From Intoshia linei (Eukaryota > Orthonectida > Rhopaluridae): DNA of 32,610 bases. The DNA is taken from contig LWCA01000318.1 in NCBI GenBank assembly GCA_001642005.1, forward strand, positions 1 through 32,610, written 5' to 3'. Made by a program: the position numbers and the translations under genes. Below, one piece after another: positions 10,722 to 22,384 of this stretch. How positions within the stretch are numbered: the first letter of the stretch is position 1; every line of letters starts with the position of its first letter. A model generated the notes under the pieces. It was not told the origin of the DNA and made no database searches. It saw nothing but the letters and a program-made list of their open reading frames with translations.

Positions 10722-12200
10722 ATGTTGATTTTTGTATTAATTTTGTTCTTAATATCAATAAATTGCGAGATTTGTCCAATTTACGGGATTTGCAAAGATG
10801 ACAATGAAAAATACATGGTTGGTGCAACAGAACCTAAAGAAATTACAAACAATAGGTTTAAAAGAAGATTTAAAGAAATTTGTCCAAATATGGGTAAAAT
10901 AATGTACATAAATCTATAATATAATGACATAACCCAGTTTTTCTAATCATTGGTAAATTCAGCATTTTTATCTAGAGGTGAAATGATTATCAGGAGGCCC
11001 AAACTGATATAATGTATTTACATTAAAATAACAATGGACGTAACCATAATCATTAGAGTAAAGTAAAATTTATGTTACGTTGTTTATTTATTTGTTCAAG
11101 ATTATTATTGTTATTATTAAGAAAGTAAGAAGCGTAGAGTTTTACGAATACCAATTTATAGTACAGTTTTTCGAGGGTGATGTTTTATTTCAAATTTCAT
11201 TTTCAGAAATTGAGTTCTTTAAGGTCAGAAACCACAAATTACCCTTTTTTTTTTTTGAAAATAACAAATCCCAGAATTTTATACAACATAAATTGTAGGA
11301 TACGTTTTAAAATTATAAATATTATCATAAATCGCACACCCAAAAAATTGCATTTTCACGATCAAAACCCAGATTACACTTTTTTTATAAATGAAAATAG
11401 TCCTATTTCTTTAATTATCGAAAGTAGTTACCGAATATATTTCATCATATTATTATTGCTGGTTTTTTCAATTTTATTTTTTACGAAATTCATATTATTT
11501 ATGATTGTACTGTTTTTACTTTATTTTTAAGAATATACACTTGTTATCTTTTATAAATTAATTATTGTAAATACTTTTATAACGTCAAGTGCGGCGCCCA
11601 CCCTATACATCAACTGGTTCTAATTTGTATAATTGAAAATAAAAATAACTGACATTTAAAAAATAAGTAACATGTTTTCTCTCCAAAACATTGGAAATAA
11701 TTAATATTTGTAATAATATAGGGACCAAAGTTTGCTGTTCTTATGAGCAATTTGAATTGATATACGACAACATGAACAAACTTGAATGGCTCTTTTACCG
11801 TTGTCCAGAAATGACTAAAAATTTCATAAATTATATTTGTAAACTGACATGTGATCCTAACATGGGTAAGTATCTAATTGTTACCAAAACAGAAAAAAAA
11901 TGTGTAAAAAGTGTTACATTGGAAATAAAGAAAGCCGATGCAATTAATTTTCACAAATCAATAAAAGATATCAATTTTATGTTCAACAACAAAGTTTTTT
12001 CATATTTGGTAGATACAAGAACCGATATTGACAAGGCATACCATGATGTACCTTATTTTTTCAAACACATGGGTTTACTAGAAAAAAATCCTTTCATGTA
12101 TGTTTCTTTATTAATGCATCGAAATGATTCAATGAAATTTATATCAAAACCATGCAAAGGAATGTGCAATTGTAATAATTGTAAAGATTCGTGTGTGTGA
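10722..12200 (+). CDS. Secreted stand-alone NPC1 N-terminal-domain protein
   Basis: Two exons, 10722-10893 and 11722-12200, joined in phase through a GGG codon, encode 216 aa. Residues 1-14 form a hydrophobic signal peptide, followed by CEICPIYGIC, an EICPNMG-TKVCC junction, FYRCPEM, YICKLTCDPNMGKYL and a terminal CNCNNCKDSC cluster. This spacing follows the N-terminal, cholesterol-binding domain of NPC1 (CPG..CC, RCPSC..., CELTCSP, CSCQDCS). The protein stops right after the last Cys pair, with no proline linker or transmembrane helix. Several mid-domain cysteines of NPC1 are absent. AATAAA lies 11 nt past the stop, and the TOR stop codon is only 64 bp away, so no further exons fit before the convergent gene. 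The 828-nt intron holds repeat R copy 2. By inference it binds sterol or lipid outside the cell or in the endosomal lumen. Confidence 0.83.
11120..11390 (+). repeat. Interspersed repeat family R, copy 2 (NPC1-like intron)
   Basis: It contains GAAAGTAAGA-GCGTAGAGTTTTA, TTTTCAGAAATTGAG, ACCACAAATTACCC, TATCATAAATCGCA and TTTTCACGAT, then an ATTACAC end. The ACCACAAATTACCC and ATCAAAACCCAGATTACAC motifs sit about 130 bp apart and look like two tandem units. Confidence 0.65.
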
Positions 12201-12210
12201 TTTATGTAAA

Positions 12211-12223
12211 AATAAATTTTATT
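12211..12223. terminator. Back-to-back poly(A) signals for the NPC1-like gene and TOR
   Basis: AATAAATTTTATT contains AATAAA on the plus strand (12211-12216), 11 nt past the NPC1-like stop. On the minus strand it contains AATAAA (12223-12218), about 42 nt past the TOR stop. One near-palindromic 13-mer can therefore end both convergent transcripts, whose 3' ends would overlap. Confidence 0.7.
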
Positions 12224-12264
12224 ATAATACAGGATGTGGTGATATTTCTTTAAGTCTTTTATGT

Positions 12265-15200
12265 TTACCAAAACGGGCACCTAAATTTATGATATAAACA
12301 TTTTATCAATTTAATACCATCCAATATAACATTGGCATATATTTCTATGTGAGCTGGCTTCTTTTACCAAAAATTCCACTTGTTTGGATATACTTAACTG
12401 TTCACCAAAATCGCAACCTAAATTTCATGTAAAATATATTTTTTTGAAATTTTAAATACCTCTCAATTTATCGCGAACTCTTTTAATTATAACCATTGAC
12501 ACTTTATTCATCACTCCTTGTACATTGTTTTCTTCATCTGATGAATCTAAGAAAATAATGATTTAAATTAATTTATAAATCAATGTAATTATAATATACA
12601 CAATTATCAGAAAAGAATTGAAAAAAATTTCGCAATATTTACGAGGGAAATATGATCTTCGATAATTCTGTTAAAATTGATGTTATGTAATAATTTTTTA
12701 TTTTAATCAAAATTAAATTATTATATTATTAAATATTTGATATTATATTCGCATTCAAATTTTTTATACAAGTGGGTCCCCCGTTATATTATTTTTAGAA
12801 AAATTCAGAATATTCATTACTATTTATAAAGTTTTATTAATCCTGTATAGCAGCGTTACCCAAATGCCTGTTTGACAATTTTTTATTAATTAAAGGTCAA
12901 TTTATTACTTTTTTATCAATTTTTTTTCATGTTGCCGAATAATTTTGCTTTAATGGTCCGCGATAAATTTTATAATTTATTGCCGGCCCGTCGTGAAAAA
13001 AGTGCGGGAACCCCTGCTGTATAGTATACAACATTAATATAAAGCATACCCGTGTTTCTCAATATTCTGACTTTTGTCTGTTTGTGAGTTATCGTTTATT
13101 TCAATAACTAAGAGTCTTAGAATTTTAACAATTTCACATTTCTATAATAGTTTTTTCCGGGTGAAAGTTAGATAAATTTCAATCTCAGAAACTAAGCTAT
13201 AACTACAAAGTAATAAAAACAGCCTACATTTATCAAATACTCATCTACCGAGTATGATTAAATCTCCTGTGATTCACAACTGACTATACCTTTAGTCCTA
13301 ATTTCCAAATAATCTTACAAAAATTAACAAAAAAATTATATAGTGGGTTTTTAGGTAAAATTTTTTACCATAATTTCAAGGTGATTATTTTAACCATATT
13401 TTTAAGAACTTTTATAGGGATTTTTTTACTATATTTTCTAAAGAGTTTTTACAGGAAATTGTTTTGTACCAAACTTCCAGTTTAGGAACAAACCAAATTA
13501 AGGAGGGTTCCAGTTTTTTAATTTTGTGTCTTCCATCGTATTTACGAAAGTAAGATGTGTAGAGTTTTAAAAACATCAATATCTAAAGTAGTTTTTCAAT
13601 GATTAGATTTTACTGCAAATCTGATTTCAAAAATTGAGTTTTTTCAGAGTAAAAACCCCAAATTCCCCATCTTATTTTTAAATATAAAACAACACCTATA
13701 ATTAGCACTGGTTTCCAAAGTAGGTGATATCACCATACAGAAGGGCGATTGAAAAAAATCTAACGATATTCATATAAGGGATAAATCCAGTTTTACCAAC
13801 CCTTAAGGGAAAAATCCAGTTTTATCAAATTGCAGAGTATTCTATAAAAACGCAGTACCACAAACAAAACAAAGTGAAGTTCTTAAATAGAAGGATTATC
13901 CATAAACAGATGTTATAATCGCTTTAATACTTACTTAAACTGATGATGAAACAAATAAATCTTTTTATAACAAAATTAAAATTTTTTAATTTAATTAGAT
14001 TTTTAGTCTTTGAAATATTTTATATTTGCTATATCATGTTTTTAGTGGTCTTCTTCGCTTCCTCAGTATTTTCAACGGCAAATAAATTACATACAATATA
14101 ATTTTTTTCACGAAATGACATCGAAAACATGGTTTCATTGTTTTTCTTAGAAAAGATTTTGCAGCTGCACTTAATCAATTTCAGAGTTGGTAAAAGTGGA
14201 ATTTTAGTAAAAATGGTTAGATTTAAAATATTCTCTTTGAGAATTATTACATTATTTATGAGGTTGAATTTACATAATTATTAAATTAAATTGTTAGTAA
14301 TTTAATTATGTTAGAATAAATTAATTTTAATCTTAAAATTTCTAGGAACCAATTATTTTAGGGAGCGTTAACAGAATATGTGACTGAAAAGTTGGCAGTA
14401 GACAAAATAATTGATGTTTGGGAATCATTTGTAGAGATATAAATAAACGTATTGAAAAATATAAATTACTGTGAACATTCTGCCAATTAAACAATGGGTC
14501 ATAAACAAAAGCTTCCAAAACAGCCAAAATGGATTCATTATTAGTTCGTAAAACTAAACAAATAAATATTTTTGATAAATAAAATATAACCTTTTAAAAC
14601 TCTTTCACACGTAAGTATATATGTCCCATTAATACCGGTTACCTAAATGTTTAAATAAAATATTTAAATATAATACAAAACTGTAAACCTCCATAGCTCT
14701 AACAAACATGCGAGTTAAACGAAAAGGAATTTTCTCAGGGTATTTTTCTCTGTGCATAGCTACTTCAAAACAATCCCCAAAATCAATATGAACAATTTTA
14801 CCACTTTTTCGATTTATCATAATATTAGAAGGATGCCTATAAAATAATTTAAATAATTTACGAAACAAAATAAAACCTGTCTCCTAGTCCTAAAATATAT
14901 CCAACCATAGACATTGTAGCCAGTGACGTTGTATAAACTCTTCTATTTTCAAACCACGTCTAAAATAGTCACATTAATATCAACACGCAAAATATACTTT
15001 ACCTGTGCATCAACACTTCTGTTAAACATAATTTTGGCCAAATCATTACCACCGACATTAGAAAGTACAATTTCAAAGGCGTAAACTTTTTGAATTAAAG
15101 TAAGTTGGTCATAATCATGAGTAATTTGTAATAAAATTCGATGTTCAATGTCGATTAAAACACTATTTTTAATTCTGTATTCTTTAATGAGACTATGAAT

Positions 15201-18200
15201 AGTATCACAGTCATGTATCCATCCGATTAAACCAAAATTTGGTGACAATGGAATAGAATCATAACGTTCAATAGATAACCCAGTTCGAGCCGTATCTAAA
15301 TTTGAAGCTAGAAAAGAGTTGATGAGTTTAAAAAGTTGCATAATTCTTTCATCTTGTCTGATATCTTCATTTCCTTTCAATAGAAAAGAATAATCCTTTC
15401 CATCAGAACCCAACATGCAAATTTTTCTAGGTCTTTGTTTAGAATTAATGATACTTATATCATTGTAAATTTTGCATATTCTGACAATTTTATTTGAAGA
15501 ATTATATGTCCCGGGAACCGCCAAATCCATTTCTTTAATTTTAGCCAAGAGCGGTGAAACATGAGTTAATTTAAGATATGTAATTCGTTTAAATTGATTA
15601 GTTAATTTTTTTATAATTTTAATGTAATTATTATAATGATTATCATCAAAAAGGGAATTTTGAGAACTTTTGTAAATAAGGTACGCTTCTCTCAACGGAT
15701 TTGCATAAATTTCTTGTAAATCAGATTCATTGCGGGTTTCAGGTTTTTGAGAGATGATGGAATTTAATTCAGACAAAACTTTAGTTATTTTACCCTGATT
15801 AGATTTATCATTAGAAATTCTAGAAATTTCATCAAATTTAGCACTAATCTGTTCGTGCCACAAATTGGCAATACGTACAAGTTCTCGGCTAATCATAATA
15901 GCCTCAGTAACAATTTTATTATGATCTCGTTTTAAACAATGAATTAAGTTGTCTGCAGCGGCCAACCTCAATTTATTTTCACTCTTGGTGGCCACGACTA
16001 AAGAATAAATTATAGCCTGTGGGTGAAGTTTACCAATATTTAAAAGGGTTTGCATTATAAGTTGATTAACATATGTCCTTTCCGTACCTATTCGAGCAAT
16101 CAATTGGGGAATAACTTGCAACCAATTTTCAACATGCATTGCCTGAATCCCTTCGCACAGTTCCTTATAAACTATAGGTGTGTTTCCGAAATCGAACCAT
16201 AAAGTTAAAATTCGTAATGTATCTTGAAGAGCATTGTTTGAATCTATTCGAATAGCACAAAAAAAATTTCGTAAAGCTGAAATACAATACGCTAAAATGT
16301 CTTTATAATGTTGTGATTTTTCGTCATCATTTTCAGATTCAATTGTATCTCTACGTATATAATTGTCATTATCCTCTTTTGATACATTTTTCAATTGTTC
16401 GAGATGAATATCAGTTGAAAGGGCATATTTTGAATTGGAATTAACTAAAACGTGTTTATGTAATAAACCGAGTGCAGTAGAGTAATAAATGCTTGCCAAT
16501 TTACTCAATGTTTCGTAACTATCAAAATCACATCGGGATGCCTCTTCATAATATTTAATTACATTCAAAGGTTCTTCAGGTCTCAAACTCCATTTCCAAC
16601 TGGATAACAAAATACAAGCTTTGCTTCTCAACTTTGGGGATATTTGAATTTTCATATCGCCTTCAGAGTTTAAGGGATTAGCAAATTCTGGATCAGCTGG
16701 AGGAAGATTTAAACGATTTTCAAAAATGCTAATAGTTTCAATTAAAAATAATTCCATAGATTTGATGGCTTCTTCACAACAATCTTGACTCCATAAGACT
16801 TTAATTGACTCCATTGTTAATCGGACATTTTCGTTTCTAATAAATTCGCGATTAATTTGAGTTAATTTAGTATTTTTCATTGATTCAAGAATTGTACTAG
16901 CCAAATTAAAGCGACCTTCCAGTTGACACAATTCAGAAAAATCTAATATCGAGTCTAAGTTTTTTTCGCTAGAATGTGAATCTTTTCGATATTCCAAAAT
17001 TTTATTCCACACAATCATGTTTTTTTCAGCTTCTTTAAGACGAGCGTCCCATTTTCTTTTAATTTGGTTAGATCTATACGTATCTTTTACTTCACCTAAT
17101 TCTATACATTCCTCCAATTCCACAATTACCTGTAGATTGATAATATCCGTGTAAATTCTTGTATAATTATCAACATATTTACCGACAACTCGAGGGTAAA
17201 TAATGTCTCTACATTGTTCAATATGTTGACTAGATTTAATGTAATCTAATTTTAATGCAAAAATAAAAGCGCTAAAAAAATGATAATCAAAAGTATTGGG
17301 AATTACATATTTTAAATATTCAGACATGAGGTAATAATTATCCCTTTTCCAAGAACCAAGTGTGACTAAATATGCAATTTCTGATTCAACACTAGAATTT
17401 GGTTTTACCCAATTATCAGCCATATATAATAAATCATCCCATTTTCCCAATGATTTTGCACAACGCATTTGACCGTGTATGCATTCCTGTATATGTTTTG
17501 CTATAATGGTATTATCTTCCAAAGATTCATTTATTGACCTGGTCATCTCTACTAAATATCCGTCCGTTAATTTCATATATTTATTTAATGCTAAAGTCCA
17601 AACTTCTAATTTTTCATACCAATAAACAGGTATTTCTATATTACTACAATATTGAGCATAATACAATGCACCTCTAGCAGCATCACGATTTTGAAGAGAC
17701 ATATTAATATCAATTATTTGAATTAAAAGACTTTGAGTTGGTTGTACTCTAAACATTTCTTCAAGATGATATAAAGCCTGAGAGGTGAAAGAAACAACCT
17801 CGCAGCTTTTAGCGCACAAAAAATGTTTTATTGGTAGAGGACCATACTTAGTACGATTAAAGAATTGTACCAAATTCAAAATATCTCTAATAAAATCTTT
17901 ATTGTCAGATGTAGCCAAAATTTTCTCTAAAATTGAAACAACTTTTCTTTTGTTATCATCATTATATTCCAACCAATTTGTTAAAAATGAAATGTGAAAA
18001 AGACGCTTAGCTATTCTAGAAACATTACTTGAAACGTGCATACAAGCTTTAATAGCGGTAGAAGAACTAGTAATAATAAGTCCAACATACAAAGAATTGA
18101 ACCAATTTTCCCATTCTGAAGTATGAGTAAAATTAGGTAAATACCAAAAATCATCCAATTGTTCATTTCTCACATATTCTACATCTTCAGGTGGTTTATC

Positions 18201-21200
18201 TGGTGAAATTTGAATAGGTTCTTCTTCCAAGACTAGCTTTTCCGCTCCAACTTTAAAATTCATAGGTTGATAAACAAAAATCAAATGATATTCAAATTCC
18301 ACGATATCAATACGATTTCTAACAAGACAAGATTCAATAATGGGGATAAAAATTTTAAAATTTTTATTAGTTAATTTCATTGTAGCATACAAAAGAGATA
18401 AAGTCAAATTTTTGACATGATTATCATCAACTTGATTCAAAATAAAAATAATAACATGAACATATATAACAATATACTGTTTAATAAAAGTATGTTTCAG
18501 AAATACCTTTAAAGTAATAATAGCAGTTTCTCTAAGATTAATTGTAGAATTTTGATCATATATCAAATCAGTCACAGTTGTAACAACAAACTGAAAAAAA
18601 TAACCAAGTTCATTGTAAAAATTTCGCAACATTAATAATGCTTGACACGTAACGGTTCTGTTTTCACTTTCATCAAACTTGAAAAGTTTCATTAAAAAAG
18701 GCATAACATGGTGTACATATGAACTAAACATTGTTTTTAAGGCAAATCCAATTTCTTTAATTAAATCAATAATTGAATTTCTCATATTTGGTTTTAAATT
18801 CCAAAATTTTTTAATTTGGATAAATATGGGATCAACATAATCTGCAATTTTTGATCCAACAACTTTTATAATACTAGCCAAGTTAATGATAACAAATTGA
18901 GCATTTAAATCATTTAATTTATCTATTCTACCTAAAATAGCTTTCATTAAATAAGGGAGATATTTATCCAAATATTTTGATCTATAACAAATGATATTTT
19001 TGATGGATAAAAAACAACTAGAAGTTTCTGAAACTAAATTTTCATTAGAAAAAATATTTAAAAGTTGATAAAAACAAACATGAGTAGAATATTCCTCCAA
19101 ATTGTCATATTCATAAGTACAATCTAGTTTAAGTGATTCAAAACTTAAATTACTTTTCGATAAAGATGCCACAGTTTCAAAAGATGAAATATTCATACTT
19201 TCAACTAATTCGAAATCACTATCACTTTCTGTAACTTGATTATTAGGTAAAAATGTTATTTTAACATCATCTACCTTTTTTACATGACTAGTAAAAACTT
19301 TTGGGTCTATTGCACCAATACAACCAATAATTCTAAGAATCATTCTTTTACAATAAGTTGAAACATTTGCCATTAAAATTTCATCAAGTAAAATTAAAAT
19401 TTGAGGAAATTCCTTCAAAATATACATGTCACAATCTGTAAATTCGACAAATTGATTTAAAGTCCAAAGATTTATTTGTATTATAGAATCAGAATTTGAA
19501 TTTTGTAAATTATCATATAACAAATGTAAAACTTTTTTACGTTTTTCAAAAAATTTTTCTGGAATAATTTCAACCAAATTACCTAAAGAAGCAAGTAAAT
19601 GTCGTTTTGAAAGACAATTTGGAGATTTGATTAAACGATTAACAATAACAGATACCATAATTGATGCGTACGGAATTATAAACGTGGGGACTAAAAATGT
19701 TACATGCGTCAATAATTTAACAGTTTCAATTTTTGAATGAATTAAACCGGTCGACATAAAATGTCGAATAGATTCAGTTACCACCCCGGTTAAAGTTGAA
19801 ATTATTATAGTTCGATTTATAGTGATTAAGTGGCCAATTAAACATAAAGCCACTTCTCTAACTTCAAATACCGTGTCATATAAAGAAAATTTGAAAAGAT
19901 CTACATATTCTTGATATGCAATGTAGTGATAAATTATAGGGTCGATTAAGGTACAGTATGAATAGTGACGAATTTTCCAATCTGAGTCTGTTATAGCTAC
20001 TTGTATCATTCCTTTTACGACGTTATCAATGACTGGGATATTATAAATTGCACCATAATCACCCAAAAGTGAATTTATAAGAGGTATAATCAAAACTTTA
20101 CAAGTTTTCATTGTTTTAATGCGGATGTTTCTGTTTGTATGTACAAGATAATGAGAATAACATTTTTTTAGGTGGGGTAGAGTTTTTGAAGAATCAAAAT
20201 TAAACTTGATCAAAATGTCTAAAGCAGTTTCAATATTTTTTTCATTGTTGACGTTGTATTTTTTTAAATTAACCTTAAATTGTTCCAAAGAACTCATTTC
20301 ATTTTGGAAAGTGAAATTTGTTTTGGGCGTACAACTGTTACCTAATATTACTACATTACTGCTACTTTCACTTAGTTTGCTACTTCTTGATATGTTAGAG
20401 TCAAAAGAATAAGCAATTTTTTTAGTTTTGTTTCTGATTGTATTTGAACCTTCATGGTTTATATTATCGATATTAGTTTTTTCTCTGTCAACACCATTTG
20501 CTACGTCAGGTCTTCTAGATAAATTCATTCCAAATTTATCAACTTCAAAATCTGGTTTATGAACTGTTTGGATTTTTTCGCAAAAAGGTTCCATTTCATT
20601 CTTGTAAACTGAATCATCACATGAATCTTCTCGAATGTCTACATCTTCTTCATAATCATATTCAAAATCATCATTTTCGTCTGATTCTTCACTTTTAATC
20701 GATTCACTGACACACATTTCATCGTCAAAAGTTTCACAAGCCAAAATAGTATAAGAAATTAATAAAAGTTTTGTTTCAATTGATTCACATATTTTTGGCG
20801 AAGCAGATATATAAATTTCATGAATAGCCTCAAGTAAAGTTGGTCCGATACTACACGTATCAAGAATTCCGTCAACAATAGAAATTAATAGTTTTTCATC
20901 CCTAATTACAAATTTTGAGAAAATAAGACTTAAGTATATTTCATACCATATTCCATGTGCAAATGTGGTTTTATTCTGAACTTTTGATGGTTTATTTGTA
21001 AATTCAAACACTTTTTTAACATATAGATGTGGTAAATGTTTTCCAAGGTTTTTACAATACAATCCCAAATAAACTAATGCTTCACCGTGACCTTTATTAA
21101 ACCCATCCAAGTACAATTGGAATATTTTTTCAACATAAATTTTTGATAATTCAACATCAAAAACTATTAAAGCCGGGAATAACATTAAAAGTTCTCTCAT

Positions 21201-22298
21201 GATTGTCCAATTTTTTGTCTTGGTATAATGAATCAAAAGTCTCCAAATTGAAACAATATCATCCTGCAAAGCCGCAAAAGCAAGTTCACTCTGTTCAATA
21301 TCAAAATCAGTAAATTCGTGGTGACTTTGTGGATTATGGGTATATCCAATCGGATGGTGTCTATTATGAATTAATTGACTTTTTGAAGACACATTTTCAT
21401 TTATAAAATTGTTATGCTTATTTAAAGAAAACTTATAATTATAATTTTTATATTGTATGCATTTTTCAATATGTGAGCATTCATTTGTATATGATTTGTG
21501 AGCTACAACTAAAAATCGTTTCAAAATATATACTGATTTTAAAATCCATTCGTCTTCTAATATTGTTGGTAAAGATTTTTGGGTGGGTAACGGTTTTTGA
21601 ATTTCCAATAAAATGGCATTATAAAGTGGTGTAACATCACAGGTTTTTTCAAAGTGAGAAGTAATACGCAAAGCACTTTCCAATGCAGTTAAACAAGTCT
21701 CCAATAAATTTTCTTTAGAATATTTCATCGCTTTTAAAATATACTTGTAATAATCCTTAATTTTTTCAATAAAAATGTAAGGACATGCAATAATGACTTG
21801 ACGAATAACTTTGATTCCAAAAATGTACTTGTGTTGACTACTACTGATAATCCAATTTAAAACTAAAGTAAGGATACGTAATTCAAATAATGTCTTGTTC
21901 ATGGAAGAAATTACTCCTATCGCGTATGCAATTATATTCATCAAATATTCATCTGTAGAATTCATACAACTTTGGATTATATTTATAAAATAGTATATTG
22001 ACCCACTACTATAACATTCAATGTCAATTTGTAGTAACATTAAGACTACATCTATTGCCAATATTTTATTTTCCACAATATCATTTAAAACCATTTTTTT
22101 TAATTTTGAATTAAATTTTTCTACAATTTGTATTTGTAAACTATTATCCAAGTATATTAATTCGTGCATTATATAACTAGATAATTTTTGCAAATTATTA
22201 TTTACAATTTCCTTGTTTGAACATTGTATATTTGTCATCATTTCATTAATCATTTCCAAATGATTTTCTATTGCATAGTCTATCACTATTTTATCCAT
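12265..22298 (-). CDS. TOR: TOR serine/threonine kinase (target of rapamycin), complete
   Basis: PI3K-related kinase and catalytic core of the TOR complexes, which couple nutrients and growth signals to translation and autophagy. Exons: 22298-15003, 14959-14877, 14836-14689, 14642-14591, 14553-14470, 12546-12460, 12417-12318 and 12280-12265, giving 2621 aa with consistent phases. In order: HEAT repeats with an acidic insert, the FAT domain ([28 protein letters not shown]), FRB (about 2140-2240), [15 protein letters not shown], the catalytic loop GLGDRHPSN (D2459), HIDFGDC (D2478), and FATC ending [17 protein letters not shown]. The linker between kinase and FATC is much shorter than in mammalian mTOR. 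FRB lacks several rapamycin-contact aromatics. Introns are 43, 40, 46, 37, 1923, 42 and 37 nt, all in the last tenth of the gene. The final exon has 16 coding nt (G plus TGC CCG TTT TGG TAA). The 7.3-kb first exon could hide short in-frame introns. Confidence 0.96.
12851..13016. mobile_element. hAT-type MITE with perfect 8-bp target-site duplication
   Basis: The 166-bp element starts CAGCGTTACCC and ends GGGAACCCCTG, inverted ends that agree at 8 of 11 positions. It is flanked on both sides by CTGTATAG (12843-12850 and 13017-13024), a perfect 8-bp duplication typical of hAT transposition. The interior includes the GTCCGCGATAAATTTTATAA stretch common near hAT ends. It lies inside TOR intron 5 and encodes nothing. 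Confidence 0.85.
13548..13690 (+). repeat. Interspersed repeat family R, copy 3 (TOR intron 5)
   Basis: It matches copy 2 in order: ACGAAAGTAAGATGTGTAGA versus AAGAAAGTAAGAAGCGTAGA, then TCAAAAATTGAGTT, then AACCCCAAATTCCCC in place of AACCACAAATTACCC. Confidence 0.6.
13783..13845 (-). repeat. Two inverted units of the CTTAAGG/GGTAAAA repeat
   Basis: AAATCCAGTTTTACCAACCC, TTAAGGGAA and AAATCCAGTTTTATCAAAT are reverse-complement units of the tandem repeat at 5128-5470. Confidence 0.55.
14029..14277 (-). other. Unrecognised open frame inside TOR intron 5
   Basis: An 82-codon open frame with no usable upstream start, ending at TAG 14031-14029. A possible AG acceptor precedes 14234. It uses less AT-rich codons than the surrounding intron (TGC AGC TGC, TCG, CGT, GAG GAA GCG AAG AAG ACC). 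The central part reads [16 protein letters not shown], vaguely leucine-rich-repeat-like, and the end is charged. It does not continue the TOR frame and I recognise no family. It may be a relic of an inserted gene or transposon. Confidence 0.25.
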
Positions 22299-22384
22299 TT
22301 TTTTTTAATTGAAAAGTGTAGTCAATGTTTTGAGATTAAGAATTTACTAAAATTAAAATATACATTAAAATTTTACACATTATA

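Noticed and set aside
11080-11530. Two overlapping plus-strand ORFs of 72 and 117 codons
   Set aside because: They lie in the NPC1-like intron and overlap repeat R copy 2; phenylalanine- and isoleucine-rich composition reflects AT bias.
12053-12280. Minus-strand 75-codon ORF
   Set aside because: Shadow of NPC1-like exon 2 on the opposite strand, overlapping the last TOR exon in a different frame.
12201-12300. Continuation of the NPC1-like gene into a fuller NPC1
   Set aside because: All four GT donors near the end (in CGTGTGTGTGA) joined to the AG at 12231-12232 give a stop within a few codons, and the sequence beyond is the TOR terminal exon on the other strand.
12470-14527. Apparent loss of the TOR FATC domain
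   Set aside because: At first the kinase seemed to end near 14342. The FATC was then found as exons at 12546-12460, 12417-12318 and 12280-12265 after a 1.9-kb intron, with all phases consistent.
17785-17997. Plus-strand ORFs at 17785-17997 and 20206-20412
   Set aside because: Antisense shadows of the long TOR exon.
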